This document shows, in pieces, positions 48,066-59,023 of a stretch of DNA of 64,000 nt; position 1 is the stretch's first letter; each line of letters starts with the position of its first letter. Origin of the DNA: an uncultured Clostridia bacterium (GTDB lineage Bacteria > Bacillota > Clostridia > TANB77 > CAG-508). The stretch lies in contig CAKPDN010000002.1 of assembly GCA_934149005.1 (NCBI GenBank), forward strand, positions 128,817-192,816, in the 5' to 3' direction. The notes beneath the pieces were generated by a model that ran no database searches, was not told the DNA's origin, and saw only the letters and a program-made list of their open reading frames with translations. The translations under genes were made by a program, and so were the position numbers.

Positions 48066-48494
48066 ATGAATAAAGTAATATTAATGGGAAGACTTACAAG
48101 AGATCCAGAAGTAAGATATACACAAACAAACAATACACTAGTTGCTTCTTTTAGTTTGGCAGTAAATAGAAGATTTGTTAGACAAGGGGAAGAAAGACAA
48201 GCAGATTTTGTAAATATTGTTGCTTGGAGTAAATTAGGAGAATTTTGTAGCAAGTACTTTAAAAAAGGTCAACAAGTTGGAATAATAGGAAGACTTCAAA
48301 CGAGAACATGGGATGATGATCAAGGTGTTAAACACTATGTAACAGAAGTTGTTGCAGAAGAAGCATATTTTGCTGATAGTAAAAGAGAAGGCGATATGGG
48401 AGCAGGAGCTTTTGAAAATACTTTTGGTAATACAATGCCAGGAAGTATGGGTTCAGATTTTGAAACATCATCTGCAGATGATTTACCATTCTAA
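48066..48494 (+). CDS. ssb: Single-stranded DNA-binding protein
   Basis: The 142-residue canonical SSB has one OB fold ([32 protein letters not shown]) and the acidic tail ending ADDLPF, the docking site for replication and repair partners. It lies between rpsF and rpsR. Confidence 0.96.
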   Translation: MNKVILMGRLTRDPEVRYTQTNNTLVASFSLAVNRRFVRQGEERQADFVNIVAWSKLGEFCSKYFKKGQQVGIIGRLQTRTWDDDQGVKHYVTEVVAEEAYFADSKREGDMGAGAFENTFGNTMPGSMGSDFETSSADDLPF

Positions 48495-48519
48495 AATTAT
48501 GAGAGGGGGAAATAATAAA

Positions 48520-48798
48520 ATGGCAGATAAAAAACAAAAAAGAAATAATAATAAAAACTATGATGAAGATTATAATCCAAAATTCAGAAAACAAAGAAAA
48601 AAGGTTTGTGTTTTATGTAGTGACAAAAACTTTGAATTAGATTACAAAAATGCTGACCAATTAAAGAAATTTGTTAATGATAAAGGTAAAATCTTACCAA
48701 GAAGAACAACAGGTTGTTGTGCTAAACATCAAAGAGATATTACTACAGCAGTTAAAAGAGCTAGACATATTGCTGTATTACCATATGCTCAACAATAA
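48520..48798 (+). CDS. rpsR: 30S ribosomal protein S18
   Basis: 92 residues with an Asn/Lys-rich N-terminal extension, CVLCSDK and the later [27 protein letters not shown]. The four cysteines suggest the zinc-binding form of S18. The ATG at 48520 follows GAGAGGGGG; the frame is open further upstream inside ssb, but that part is not coding. Confidence 0.95.
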   Translation: MADKKQKRNNNKNYDEDYNPKFRKQRKKVCVLCSDKNFELDYKNADQLKKFVNDKGKILPRRTTGCCAKHQRDITTAVKRARHIAVLPYAQQ

Positions 48799-48803
48799 TT
48801 AAT

Positions 48804-48843
48804 AAAAAACTGAAACATTGTATATCAAAGTTTCAGTTTTTTT
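48804..48843 (+). terminator. Terminator of the rpsF operon
   Basis: AAAAAACTGAAAC pairs with GTTTCAGTTTTTTT. Confidence 0.85.
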
Positions 48844-48879
48844 ATATTATAGGAAGTTCTCCAAACTTCCTATAATATA
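48843..48879. repeat. 16-base perfect inverted repeat
   Basis: TATATTATAGGAAGTT pairs fully with AACTTCCTATAATATA across a 5-base loop, directly after the terminator. Confidence 0.7.
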
Positions 48880-48919
48880 AATACATTGTACAGAAATTTG
48901 CTTTGCAAATTTCGCACAC

Positions 48920-48989
48920 GAACAATTATACGTGGGCTGAATTTTATATTTAAAAATTTTAATAAATTAAATCAGCCCACTATTGTTCT
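48920..48989. repeat. Palindrome with GTGGGCTGA / TCAGCCCAC arms
   Basis: GAACAATTATACGTGGGCTGA at its left (minus one base) pairs with TCAGCCCACTATTGTTCT at the right, around an AT-rich loop. One arm recurs near 2772. It ends just before the stop of the next minus-strand gene. Confidence 0.6.
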
Positions 48990-48995
48990 TATTGA

Positions 48996-49415
48996 TTATT
49001 TTGAAGACAAATCAATTAATTTAAATTGTTGATTGATGCTGTTTTGTGTATCAAGATTTTCATTCTCAAATAAAGTCACAGTTATTATTTGTCCATGCTT
49101 ACCATCATCACAATCTTTTATGGCAAAAGTTACAGGAGAATAATAAATACTTGCAAAGTTAAATTTAGTAATCTTGGAGTAATAATCCTTTGTAAGATTA
49201 TCAATTATTTTAGCTCCAAGTGATGCAGCAGAATAAGTATTTTTGCACCGATACATCTTTAACTGAAGTATGTGACCTCCATCAGGAAGAGGTGATACAC
49301 AAATTTCACAACGACCGCCTTCATCAATAATTTGATTGAAAACATCAATCAAAAGTTTTGCTCCATTATATGGTTTCCGAAGATGAAAGTTTAATTCAAA
49401 AATAGCATTTCCCAT
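48996..49415 (-). CDS. Small protein of unknown function with two CGG triplets
   Basis: 139 residues, soluble, with a start behind AAAGGAGG. The sequence (MGNAIFELNFHLRKPYNG, EGGRCEICVSPLPDGGHIL, SLGAKIIDNLTKDYYSKI) looks like a real folded protein, but I recognise no family. It uses CGG as an ordinary codon twice (CTT CGG AAA and TAT CGG TGC), unlike the long genes here, and is somewhat more GC-rich. The second case is a CGGT without any frame change. Acquisition from another genome is the simplest reason. Confidence 0.6.
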   Translation of the reverse strand: MGNAIFELNFHLRKPYNGAKLLIDVFNQIIDEGGRCEICVSPLPDGGHILQLKMYRCKNTYSAASLGAKIIDNLTKDYYSKITKFNFASIYYSPVTFAIKDCDDGKHGQIITVTLFENENLDTQNSINQQFKLIDLSSK

Positions 49416-49483
49416 ATAATATGCCTCCTTTGTAATTTTTTATATTATATATTATACTATGATATACATAAAATTGCAAATTA

Positions 49484-49512
49484 TTGCATTTTGAAGAAAA
49501 ATATAGTAAAAT
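49484..49512 (+). promoter_or_regulatory. Promoter upstream of the YnbB-like gene
   Basis: TTGCAT at 49484-49489 and TAAAAT at 49507-49512 with a 17-base spacer. Confidence 0.65.
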
Positions 49513-49558
49513 ATAAAAGTAATTCGTAATGAGAAAAGCTAGGTAAGGGAGGAAAAAA

Positions 49559-50812
49559 ATGTTAAAAGAATTAGGAATTAATGAAAATTTAGAACAATTA
49601 TCAAATGAAGTAGAAGAAGAAATAAAAGAGCAATTTAAAATAATAGAAAAAATAAGTGAAAAAAATAGCTTAAAGGTATTAAAAGCATTTCAAGATTGCA
49701 ATTTACAAGAAATGCACCTAAATTCATCAACTGGGTATGGAATTGATGAAGCAGGAAGAAACAAAATAGAAGAAATATATGCAAAAATATTTAAAGCAGA
49801 AGATAGTTTAGTACGTGCACAATTCATATCAGGAACACATGCTTTAGCAATAACATTATCTGCTTTATTAAGACCAAATGATACAATGATAAGTATAACT
49901 GGAGCACCTTATGATACACTTCAAACTGTAATAGGATGTGGAAAAGAAACAAGTTTAAGTTCATTAAAAGCATATGGAATTAAGTATGAACAGATAGAAC
50001 TTGTAGATAATGAGTTCGATATAAAAACAATACAAGAGAGATTAAAAAAGCAAGATATTAAATTAATAGAGATTCAAAGATCAAGAGGGTATTCAACAAG
50101 AAAAAGTTTAACAATAGAAAAAATAGAAAGGGTTATAAAAGCAATAAGAGAAGTAAATACAGAAGTTATTATTATGGTAGATAATTGCTATGGAGAATTT
50201 GTACAAGATAAAGAGCCAATAGAAGTAGGGGCAGATATAGCAGTTGGATCATTAATGAAAAATTTAGGAGCAGGAATTGCTACATCAGGAGCATATGTTG
50301 TTGGTAAAAAAGAGTTGATTGAATTATGTGCTGAAAGATTAACAGCACCAGGAATAGGTAAAGAAATAGGGCCATCATTAGGACAAAATACACAATTATT
50401 AAAGGGATTGTTTTTTGCACCACAAGTAGTTGAATCAAGTGTAAAAACAGCAATATTCACAAGTAGAATTTTAGAAAAACTAGGATATGATGTTGACCCT
50501 AAATATGATGAAATCAGAGCAGATATAGTAGAAACTATAAAATTTGGAGTAGAAGAGAAACTAGTGAAATTTTGTCAAGGAATACAAAAAGGTTCACCAA
50601 TCGATTCAAATGTTGTTCCAATACCAAGTGAAATGGGAGGATATGAAGATAAGGTAATAATGGCAGCTGGAACATTTACAGAAGGTTCAACAATAGAATT
50701 AAGTTGTGATGGACCAATAAGAGAGCCGTTTATTGCATATATGCAAGGTGGACTAACATATAATTATGGAAAAATTGGAATATTAAAGGCAATTCAAGAA
50801 ATGGAAAATTAG
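49559..50812 (+). CDS. PLP-dependent protein, methionine gamma-lyase/aluminium-resistance family (YnbB)
   Basis: The 417-residue protein has the fold-type I PLP pattern, with the likely cofactor lysine in GSLMKNLGAGIA and the Asp of MVDNCYGEFV. NSSTGYGIDEAGRNKIEEIY at the start and the C-terminal GGYEDKVIMAAGTFTEGSTIELS are hallmarks of the family annotated as aluminium resistance or methionine gamma-lyase. The real substrate is not established. GGGAGG precedes the ATG. The next gene starts 7 bases after. Confidence 0.85.
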   Translation: MLKELGINENLEQLSNEVEEEIKEQFKIIEKISEKNSLKVLKAFQDCNLQEMHLNSSTGYGIDEAGRNKIEEIYAKIFKAEDSLVRAQFISGTHALAITLSALLRPNDTMISITGAPYDTLQTVIGCGKETSLSSLKAYGIKYEQIELVDNEFDIKTIQERLKKQDIKLIEIQRSRGYSTRKSLTIEKIERVIKAIREVNTEVIIMVDNCYGEFVQDKEPIEVGADIAVGSLMKNLGAGIATSGAYVVGKKELIELCAERLTAPGIGKEIGPSLGQNTQLLKGLFFAPQVVESSVKTAIFTSRILEKLGYDVDPKYDEIRADIVETIKFGVEEKLVKFCQGIQKGSPIDSNVVPIPSEMGGYEDKVIMAAGTFTEGSTIELSCDGPIREPFIAYMQGGLTYNYGKIGILKAIQEMEN

Positions 50813-50819
50813 AGGAGAA

Positions 50820-52067
<1,248 letters not shown>

Positions 52068-52070
<3 letters not shown>

Positions 52071-52177
52071 GACAAGTGGGACGGTCCGGATTTGTCTCAA
52101 AAATTATGTCGAAAAATGTTGTAACGACAAAATACGACAAAAATGTGAGACAAATTAGGACCGTCCCACTTGTCTCA
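52068..52177. repeat. GGGAC-family palindrome with 20-base perfect arms
   Basis: The 20-base left end (52068-52087, TGAGACAAGTGGGACG...) is fully complementary to the right end (52158-52177). Inside, TTTGTCTCA and TGAGACAAA form a second inverted pair, and TGTCG/CGACA a third. The first three bases are the stop codon of the flavoprotein gene. The shorter copy at 43825 shares GGGACGGT. Confidence 0.85.
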
Positions 52178-52188
52178 AAAGGAGGAAT

Positions 52189-52827
52189 ATGGATAATTTT
52201 ATTTCAATTAAAGAAAATGTACAAGATGAAATTACTGTTAAAAAATCAAAATTCATATGTAATTTGATTAAAGTTGAAACACAAGAAGAAGCAGAAAATA
52301 TTATAAAAGAAATAAAAAAGAAATATTATGATGCAAGACATAATTGTGTTGCATATAGGGTAATAGATGATGAAAAAATAGTAGAAAAAGCTAGTGATGA
52401 TGGTGAACCTTCTGGAACGGCGGGTGGTCCAATGCTAAATATTTTACAAAAAAATAATTTTTGTAATGTTTTAGTAATTGTAACTAGATATTTTGGTGGA
52501 ATATTATTAGGAACAGGTGGGCTTGTAAGAGCGTATTCAGATGTAACTATTCAGACCATAGAAAGTGCTGAAAAAGTTGAAAAATGTTTTGGTGAAGAAG
52601 CTGAAGTTAAAATAGAATATAATAATTTAGAGACTTTTAAGCATTATTGTAAAATAAATAATATATATATAGAAAATTTTGATTATTCTGATATAATTAT
52701 TTGTAAAATACAGTTAGAAGATGCAGTTAAGCAAAAAGTAATAGAAGATTTTGAAACAAAAAAAGTTAATTTGATAAATTTAAAGTTTTTATCTAAAAAA
52801 TTAATAAATAAAAGTATAATAAAATGA
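52189..52827 (+). CDS. YigZ/IMPACT family protein
   Basis: The 212-residue protein has the UPF0029/IMPACT N-terminal domain (DARHNCVAYR, ASDDGEPSGTAGGPML, TRYFGGILLGTGGLVRAYSD) and a C-terminal DUF1949 ferredoxin-like domain. The family is linked to translation regulation, but its biochemistry is not settled. AGGAGG, placed directly after the palindrome, precedes the ATG. Confidence 0.92.
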   Translation: MDNFISIKENVQDEITVKKSKFICNLIKVETQEEAENIIKEIKKKYYDARHNCVAYRVIDDEKIVEKASDDGEPSGTAGGPMLNILQKNNFCNVLVIVTRYFGGILLGTGGLVRAYSDVTIQTIESAEKVEKCFGEEAEVKIEYNNLETFKHYCKINNIYIENFDYSDIIICKIQLEDAVKQKVIEDFETKKVNLINLKFLSKKLINKSIIK

Positions 52828-52874
52828 TATTTTTGTAAAAAAATGAAAATTTCAACTTAAAATGTAATATAATT

Positions 52875-52904
52875 AGAACTGTAAAAAATTTACAGTTCTT
52901 TATT
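52875..52904 (+). terminator. Intrinsic terminator
   Basis: AGAACTGTAAA pairs with TTTACAGTTCT, followed by a T-rich end. Confidence 0.8.
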
Positions 52905-52990
52905 TTGTTGATGGAATTGCATTTTAAAAGAAAGTCAACATAAATTAACAAACGGAAGATAAGAATATTTCATGTTGAGGGGGAAATTTT

Positions 52991-53809
52991 ATGAAAGAAA
53001 AAACTACAATTTTGATTGCAGATGATAATCAAGAATTTAGTCAAACACTTGCCAATTACATACATGAGCAAGAAGATATGGAGGTAATAGGGATAGCAAA
53101 AGATGGGGAAGAAGCAGTAGATATGATAAATAATATAACACCAGATGTTGCATTACTGGATGTAATAATGCCACATTTAGATGGAATAGGTGTCTTGGAA
53201 AAAATGAATGTTATAAAAACTAATAAAAAACCAATTTGTATAATGCTTTCAGCAGTTGGTCAAGATAAGATTACACAAAAAGCCGTAAATTTAGGTGCTG
53301 AATATTATGTGGTAAAACCATTTGATATTGAATTATTAATAAAGAGAATTAGAGAGTTAAAAGATTTTGTGCCAGGCCAAAATGTTAATAATTTTATTGG
53401 AAAAGAAATAAAACAACATTATGTTGAAATACCATTGAATGGTGAGAAAAATCAAGAAAATTTAGAAGCTTTAGTTACAAATATTATACATGAAGTTGGT
53501 GTCCCAGCACATATAAAAGGATACCAATATTTAAGAGAAGCTATCATTATGGTAGTTAATGATATTGATGTTATAAATCAAATTACTAAAAGTCTATATC
53601 CTAAAATTGCATATAAATTTAATACAACTCCTAGCCGTGTAGAACGTGCAATCCGCCACGCAATTGAAGTTGCTTGGGGTAGGGGTGACCAAAAAACAGT
53701 TGAGAAAATATTTGGTTATACAATTTCAGCAGCTAAAGGAAAGCCAACTAATTCGGAGTTTATAGCGATGATTGCTGATAAGTTGAGATTGGAATTAAAG
53801 AGTGCATAG
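52991..53809 (+). CDS. spo0A: Sporulation master regulator Spo0A
   Basis: The 272-residue response regulator has the receiver domain (acidic pair in IADDNQEF, phosphorylated Asp in [13 protein letters not shown], Lys in VVKPFDIE) and the Spo0A C-terminal DNA-binding domain. The recognition helix region reads [20 protein letters not shown], which is almost unchanged across spore formers. This gene is the best sign that the organism has a sporulation programme. The DNA-binding segment uses CGT and CGC codons. GAGGGGGAAA precedes the ATG. Confidence 0.96.
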   Translation: MKEKTTILIADDNQEFSQTLANYIHEQEDMEVIGIAKDGEEAVDMINNITPDVALLDVIMPHLDGIGVLEKMNVIKTNKKPICIMLSAVGQDKITQKAVNLGAEYYVVKPFDIELLIKRIRELKDFVPGQNVNNFIGKEIKQHYVEIPLNGEKNQENLEALVTNIIHEVGVPAHIKGYQYLREAIIMVVNDIDVINQITKSLYPKIAYKFNTTPSRVERAIRHAIEVAWGRGDQKTVEKIFGYTISAAKGKPTNSEFIAMIADKLRLELKSA

Positions 53810-53832
53810 AAAAGTATTAAGAATTTTTAAGA

Positions 53833-53872
53833 AAACAAGGTAGTTTTTATGAGGCTATCTTGTTTATTTTTT
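53833..53872 (+). terminator. Intrinsic terminator of spo0A
   Basis: AAACAAGGTAG pairs with CTATCTTGTTT and is followed by a T run. Confidence 0.75.
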
Positions 53873-53959
53873 TACAAACAATGATTGTAAAATTTATATA
53901 AAACTTGAAATAAAAACAACTAATTGATATAATAGTAAAAACAAAAAATGGAGGGAAAA

Positions 53960-54508
53960 ATGAAAAAAAATAAAGGAATAACGATGATAGCACTAGTCGT
54001 AACAGTAATATTATTACTAATATTAGCGGGAATATCAATTGGAACAGGAAATAATATAATAAAAAAATCAAATTTAGAAAACATAAAAACAAATATGTTA
54101 TTAATAAAAGTAAAAGCAAAAGAATATGTTGAAAATGCAAATTTTAATTTAGGAACCATATTTGATAAAATAACAGATGAAAATGAAAAAAATGCAAGAA
54201 TAGAGAAAGCAAAGGCAGAATTAAAGGGAACAGAAATAACAGATAGTAGTATATTTAATCAAAATATAGATATTAATAAAGAAAAATTGATGGCTGATAA
54301 TTTAGAAAATATATATTATTATAAATTAGAACCACAAAACTTGATAGAAATGGGGCTTACAAATGTAAAATCAGATGAAAAAGATGGATGGTATATTATA
54401 AGATATGATATAAAAAATTTGGAAATAGAAGTATATAATACAAAAGGATTTGAAAATAATCGAGAAATATATTATTCATTAAATGATATACAAAATTTAA
54501 ATATATGA
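53960..54508 (+). CDS. Short pilin-like surface protein
   Basis: The 182 residues start MKKNKGITMIALVVTVILL, a pilin-like leader and helix like the gene at 37456, again without the +5 Glu. The remainder is a small charged, helical domain with KTNMLLIKVKAKEYVENANF. The ATG at 53960 follows GGAGGG; the in-frame ATG at 53948 lies upstream of that site. The function is unknown. It is followed by rnhB after 20 bases. Confidence 0.65.
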   Translation: MKKNKGITMIALVVTVILLLILAGISIGTGNNIIKKSNLENIKTNMLLIKVKAKEYVENANFNLGTIFDKITDENEKNARIEKAKAELKGTEITDSSIFNQNIDINKEKLMADNLENIYYYKLEPQNLIEMGLTNVKSDEKDGWYIIRYDIKNLEIEVYNTKGFENNREIYYSLNDIQNLNI

Positions 54509-54528
54509 AAAAGGAAAGATAGTAAAAA

Positions 54529-55155
54529 ATGAAGGAAAAAGAACAGGAGAGATTAATAAATTTAAAACAAATAGAAAAAGAATTACATAAGAAGGGATTT
54601 AAAAATATATGTGGAATAGATGAAGCTGGAAGAGGACCATTGGCTGGACCAGTAGTAGTTGCAAGTGTAATAATGCCAGAAGATTCAATGATAGAGGGAG
54701 TAAATGACTCAAAAAAAGTTTCTGAAAAAAAGAGAGAATTATTATATGATAAAATTATAGAAGAGGCAATAAGTTATTCTGTCGCAATAATAGGACAAGA
54801 TATTATAGATGATATAAATATTTTAAATGCCACAAAACAAGGAGTTACAAGTGTTGTAAAAGGATTAGATGTAAGACCAGACTTAATAATAATTGATGCT
54901 TTACAACATATTGATACAGATGGAGTGCAATATGATTCAATAATAAAAGGAGATGCTAAATGTTATTCAATTGCAGCTGCATCAATAATTGCAAAAGTTA
55001 CAAGGGATAGAATTATGAGAGAATGGGATAAGGTTTATCCACAATATGGTTTTATTCAACATAAAGGATATGGAACTGCAAAACATATTGCAGCAATTAA
55101 GGAATATGGATTATGTCCAATACATAGAAAAAGTTTTACTAAAAATTTTGTGTAG
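54529..55155 (+). CDS. rnhB: Ribonuclease HII
   Basis: Removes ribonucleotides from DNA-RNA hybrids. The 208 residues include GIDEAGRGPLAGPVVVA (catalytic Asp-Glu), a later Asp in LIIDALQH, and AAASIIAKVTRDR. GGAAAG precedes the ATG. The next gene starts 8 bases after the stop. Confidence 0.95.
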   Translation: MKEKEQERLINLKQIEKELHKKGFKNICGIDEAGRGPLAGPVVVASVIMPEDSMIEGVNDSKKVSEKKRELLYDKIIEEAISYSVAIIGQDIIDDINILNATKQGVTSVVKGLDVRPDLIIIDALQHIDTDGVQYDSIIKGDAKCYSIAAASIIAKVTRDRIMREWDKVYPQYGFIQHKGYGTAKHIAAIKEYGLCPIHRKSFTKNFV

Positions 55156-55163
55156 GAGAGAAA

Positions 55164-56468
55164 ATGAATATTTTAGAGGTTATAGAAAAGAAAAGAGATA
55201 AAAAAGAATTATCAAAAGAAGAAATTAATTTTTTTATAAATAGTTATACAAATGGAATAATTGCAGATTATCAAGTAGCAGCTTTAGTGATGGCAATATT
55301 TTTAAATGGAATGACAAAAAAGGAAACAACAAATTTGACTTTAGCTATGGCAAATTCAGGAGAGATACTAGATTTATCAAATCTAAATAAAATAATAGTA
55401 GATAAACACTCAACAGGAGGAGTAGGAGATAAAGTATCAATTTGTCTTCTACCATTAATTGCATCACTTGGTGTGCCTGTTGCAAAAATGTCTGGGAGAG
55501 GATTAGGATTTACAGGAGGAACGGTAGATAAAATGCAATCAATACCTGGATATAAAACAGATATAGATATGAACAGTTTTGTGAAAAATGTGGAGAATAT
55601 AGGAATAAGTATGATTTCGCAAACAATGAGTTTAGCACCAGCAGATAAAAAATTGTATGCTTTAAGAGATAGCATATCATGTGTTGAAAGTATTCCATTA
55701 ATAGCATCTAGTATTATGAGTAAAAAAATAGCAAGTGGAGCAGAAAAAATAGTTTTGGATGTAACAGTAGGACATGGTGCATTTATGAAAAATATGAAAG
55801 ATGCCAAAGAGCTTGCAAATGAAATGATTGAAATAGGAAAATTAGCAGATAGAGAGACAGTTTGTATTTTAACAAATATGAATGAACCACTAGGATATGC
55901 AATAGGAAATAATTTAGAGGTAATTGAGGCAATAGAATTTTTAAAGGGTAAAATGCCAAAAGATTTAAAAGAAGTAGTATTAGAGCTAGGTTCATATATG
56001 ATTAAGCTCGCAGGATTGGGAGAAAATATAGAAGAAAATAAAGCAAAAATGATACAAAATATCAATAATGGAAAAGCTTTAGAGAAATTCATGGAGATGG
56101 TTCAAAATCAAGGTGGAGATGTTTCATATATAAAGAATACTGATAAATTTGAAAAGGCTAAATATATTGAACAAATAAGATCTGAAAGTGAAGGATACAT
56201 ACAAGAAATAAATGCTGAAAAAGTGGGGAAAATTGCATGTAATTTAGGAGCAGGAAGAGTAAGGAAAGAAGATGAAATTGACCATACGGTGGGCATTGTT
56301 TTAAATAAAAAAGTGGCTGATAAAGTACAAGTAGGAGAAGAGTTAGGATATATTTATGCAAATGATGTAAAAAAACTACAGGAAGCTAAAGAAAAGTTAA
56401 AAAGTACTATAAAAATAAATGAAGATAATGTAGAAAAAATGCCAACAATTTTTGGTATTTGCAAATAA
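55164..56468 (+). CDS. pdp: Pyrimidine-nucleoside phosphorylase
   Basis: The 434-residue enzyme splits uridine or thymidine with phosphate. DKHSTGGVGDKVSICLLP (phosphate site) and MSGRGLGFTGGTVDKM are the hallmarks of the thymidine/pyrimidine phosphorylase family; the C-terminal barrel-sandwich domain (AEKVGKIACNLGAGRV) is present. By eye it could equally be a thymidine phosphorylase (deoA). TAGGAGAG precedes the ATG. Confidence 0.92.
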   Translation: MNILEVIEKKRDKKELSKEEINFFINSYTNGIIADYQVAALVMAIFLNGMTKKETTNLTLAMANSGEILDLSNLNKIIVDKHSTGGVGDKVSICLLPLIASLGVPVAKMSGRGLGFTGGTVDKMQSIPGYKTDIDMNSFVKNVENIGISMISQTMSLAPADKKLYALRDSISCVESIPLIASSIMSKKIASGAEKIVLDVTVGHGAFMKNMKDAKELANEMIEIGKLADRETVCILTNMNEPLGYAIGNNLEVIEAIEFLKGKMPKDLKEVVLELGSYMIKLAGLGENIEENKAKMIQNINNGKALEKFMEMVQNQGGDVSYIKNTDKFEKAKYIEQIRSESEGYIQEINAEKVGKIACNLGAGRVRKEDEIDHTVGIVLNKKVADKVQVGEELGYIYANDVKKLQEAKEKLKSTIKINEDNVEKMPTIFGICK

Positions 56469-56541
56469 TTTGTTGAAATTAGTATAGAGTTAGTGCTATA
56501 ATAAATACAGTGGAATGTTTTTAGAAAGGATGATATTAAAA

Positions 56542-56697
56542 ATGAATAAAGATAAAGAAGTTAAAGTAAAGAAAATCAAAAATAAAGAACAAAAGAAATA
56601 TGATAAAGGACAAGTATTTGTAAAAATAATGGCTGGGATACTAGCATTAATGATGGTTATGTCAGTGGCTGCAACATTAATATATTCTTTAATATAA
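56542..56697 (+). CDS. Small single-pass membrane protein (DUF4044-like)
   Basis: With the ATG set 11 bases after GAAAGGA the product is 51 residues. The first half is lysine-rich and the second half is one membrane segment (VKIMAGILALMMVMSVAATLIY). Size and pattern resemble the DUF4044 family, but this is only by look. It lies 11 bases before cdaA and is probably co-transcribed with it. Confidence 0.6.
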   Translation: MNKDKEVKVKKIKNKEQKKYDKGQVFVKIMAGILALMMVMSVAATLIYSLI

Positions 56698-56708
56698 GAA
56701 GGTGTAGT

Positions 56709-57662
56709 ATGGGGAAAAGTATAAGTAGTAATTGGATAAATTTATACAATGAAAACATTTTAAAGGGATTTCAAAATTTAAGAGAAAATCCATTTAATCT
56801 ATTTACAACAATATTGGATATTGTAATAGTATTATTTTTATTATATTGTTTAGTAAAAATAGTAAAAGGTTCAAGAGCATGGCAATTAATAAAGGGGATT
56901 GCATTTTTAATTATAGCAAATTGGATTAGTGGATTATTAAATTTAAATATATTGAATTCAATTTTGACAGGAATTATGAATTGGGGAGTAATTGCAATAA
57001 TTGTAATATTCCAACCAGAACTAAGAAGAGGACTTGAACAATTAGGAACAAATAAACTTACAAAGTTTTTTGGAATAAATAGTGATTTAGCAACAAAAAC
57101 AAAGGAAGATATATATAAAGTTGTAATAGCGGCAACAGAACTTTCTAAAACAAAAACAGGTGCATTGATTGTTATAGAAAGAGATATTAACATCCAAGAT
57201 ATAATTGCAACAGGTGTACCAATGAATTCTGAGGTATCACCACAACTTTTGGTAAATATATTTGTACCAAAAACACCGTTACATGATGGAGCAGTTGTTA
57301 TAAGCAATAATAAAATTGCGGCAGCTGCATGTGTATTACCGCTAGCGGATGATCCTGATATAGCAAAAGAGTTAGGAACTAGACATAGAGCGGCTATTGG
57401 AATTTCAAAAGAATCAGATAGTATAGCAGTTGTAGTCTCAGAAGAAACAGGAAAAATTTCTGTTGCTAAAGATGGGACTTTGATAGCAGATGTAAGGGAG
57501 GATGTTTTAAAGAAGATATTAATAAGTAATATTGTAACAAAAAGATTTACAGAAAAAAATATAACAAAAAATGAAAGATTTTTAAATTTTAAGAAAAAGC
57601 TTAGAAAGACTACTGAAGAAAAAAAGAAAATACAAGCAAATGTAGAAAAAGAAAATAAATAA
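56709..57662 (+). CDS. cdaA: Diadenylate cyclase CdaA
   Basis: Makes cyclic di-AMP, which controls potassium and wall balance. Three N-terminal membrane segments (about residues 35-110) are followed by FQPELRRGLEQLG and the DAC catalytic domain with LHDGAVVI and TRHRAAIGIS, the DGA and RHR motifs. It is 317 residues with a basic tail. The usual partner cdaR and the glmM gene are not next to it. Confidence 0.95.
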   Translation: MGKSISSNWINLYNENILKGFQNLRENPFNLFTTILDIVIVLFLLYCLVKIVKGSRAWQLIKGIAFLIIANWISGLLNLNILNSILTGIMNWGVIAIIVIFQPELRRGLEQLGTNKLTKFFGINSDLATKTKEDIYKVVIAATELSKTKTGALIVIERDINIQDIIATGVPMNSEVSPQLLVNIFVPKTPLHDGAVVISNNKIAAAACVLPLADDPDIAKELGTRHRAAIGISKESDSIAVVVSEETGKISVAKDGTLIADVREDVLKKILISNIVTKRFTEKNITKNERFLNFKKKLRKTTEEKKKIQANVEKENK

Positions 57663-57665
57663 TTA

Positions 57666-57690
57666 GGTCGCTTTGAGAGCGACTTTTATA
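57666..57690 (+). terminator. Short terminator-like hairpin
   Basis: GTCGCT pairs with AGCGAC over a small loop, followed by TTTTAT. It is weak. Confidence 0.5.
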
Positions 57691-57706
57691 ATATAAAGAG
57701 GTTAAT

Positions 57707-58447
57707 ATGAAAAATATAAAACTAACAATAGAATATGATGGAAAAGACTTTAATGGCTGGCAAAAACAACCTAATAAATTGAACATACAGGGAACAATAG
57801 AACAAGCAATAAAAATTGTTACAGGAGAGGAAGTAGATTTAACAGCATCAGGAAGAACTGATGCTGGAGTTCATGCATTTGGGCAAGTAGCCAATTTTAA
57901 AACTAATTCTAATATTCCAATTGATAAAATTGCAATAGCATTAAATTCAAATTTGAAAAAGTCAATTAGAATATTATCAGCAGAAGAAGTAGACGAAAGA
58001 TTTCATAGTAGATTGACATGTAAGAGGAAGACATATAGATATGTAATTAACAATTCTGAATTTTCATCTGCTATATATAGAAATTTAGAAACACATATAC
58101 CACAAAAATTAAATGTACAAAAAATGAAAGAGGCAGTAAAATACTTTGAGGGAGAGCACGATTTTAAGGCTTTTAAAGCAAGCGGAACGAGTAGCAAAAG
58201 TAGTGTAAGAACTATATATAAAGCAAGAGTTATAGAAATGCCTAATAATAGAATCTATATAGAATTAACAGGAAACGGATTTTTATATAATATGGTGAGA
58301 ATAATTGCTGGTACTTTAGTTGATGTAGGATTAAAAAAATTAATGCCGAATGAGATAAAAAATATTATTAATTCAAAAGATAGGAATTTAGCTGGGAAAA
58401 CTTTGCCACCAAATGGATTGTATTTAGTTAATGTAGATTATAATTAA
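57707..58447 (+). CDS. truA: tRNA pseudouridine(38-40) synthase
   Basis: 246 residues with IEYDGKDFNGWQKQP, the catalytic Asp in SGRTDAGVHAFGQV, and FLYNMVRIIAGTLVDVG. It modifies positions 38-40 of tRNA. AGAGG precedes the ATG. Confidence 0.96.
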   Translation: MKNIKLTIEYDGKDFNGWQKQPNKLNIQGTIEQAIKIVTGEEVDLTASGRTDAGVHAFGQVANFKTNSNIPIDKIAIALNSNLKKSIRILSAEEVDERFHSRLTCKRKTYRYVINNSEFSSAIYRNLETHIPQKLNVQKMKEAVKYFEGEHDFKAFKASGTSSKSSVRTIYKARVIEMPNNRIYIELTGNGFLYNMVRIIAGTLVDVGLKKLMPNEIKNIINSKDRNLAGKTLPPNGLYLVNVDYN

Positions 58448-58585
58448 AAATTATTGATAAAACACCTAAAATAAATATTGTAAAATTATTTGTTTTTTGT
58501 GTTTTGTTTGTAATTTATATGGAAAGGTAACCATAAATAAATGTAAAGCATAAAATATAGTAAAAAAGAGAAAAGGAGATAAAAT

Positions 58586-58960
58586 ATGAATACTTTATTA
58601 CTTATATTTTTTGCAATACCAATAGCTGTAATAATAATAGCAATTGCATTACAGAAAATCTTTAAATGCCCTTTATTAGTAGCAGCGATAATATTTGCAA
58701 TATTTTTGGTTGTAACATTTGTAATAGGAAATTTGATATATTTAGTTGCAACAATTGCTTATACAATACTTGCTTTTATTACGGCAATTATAACAAAATT
58801 GATTTGCAGAATATTTAATGAATTGGATAGAAGAGAAGGATGTACATGTTCAAATGAAAATACTACTAGTGATACTATTGCTGTTAATGCAAATGTATTT
58901 ACAAATAGTAATACAAATGGTAGAAGTGGAAGGTTTTGTGGATGCTTTAGGAGAAGATAA
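58586..58960 (+). CDS. Small membrane protein with cysteine-containing tail
   Basis: The 124 residues have two or three hydrophobic segments in the first 75 residues (LLLIFFAIPIAVIIIAIAL, LLVAAIIFAIFLVVTFVIG) and a hydrophilic tail with CTCSNE and a basic end (CGCFRRR). No family is recognised. AAAGGAG precedes the ATG. Confidence 0.5.
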   Translation: MNTLLLIFFAIPIAVIIIAIALQKIFKCPLLVAAIIFAIFLVVTFVIGNLIYLVATIAYTILAFITAIITKLICRIFNELDRREGCTCSNENTTSDTIAVNANVFTNSNTNGRSGRFCGCFRRR

Positions 58961-59023
58961 ACTTGATTACTTTATGTTAATATGATATAATAAAAAATAT
59001 AATAACATAAAAGGAGTGATTCT

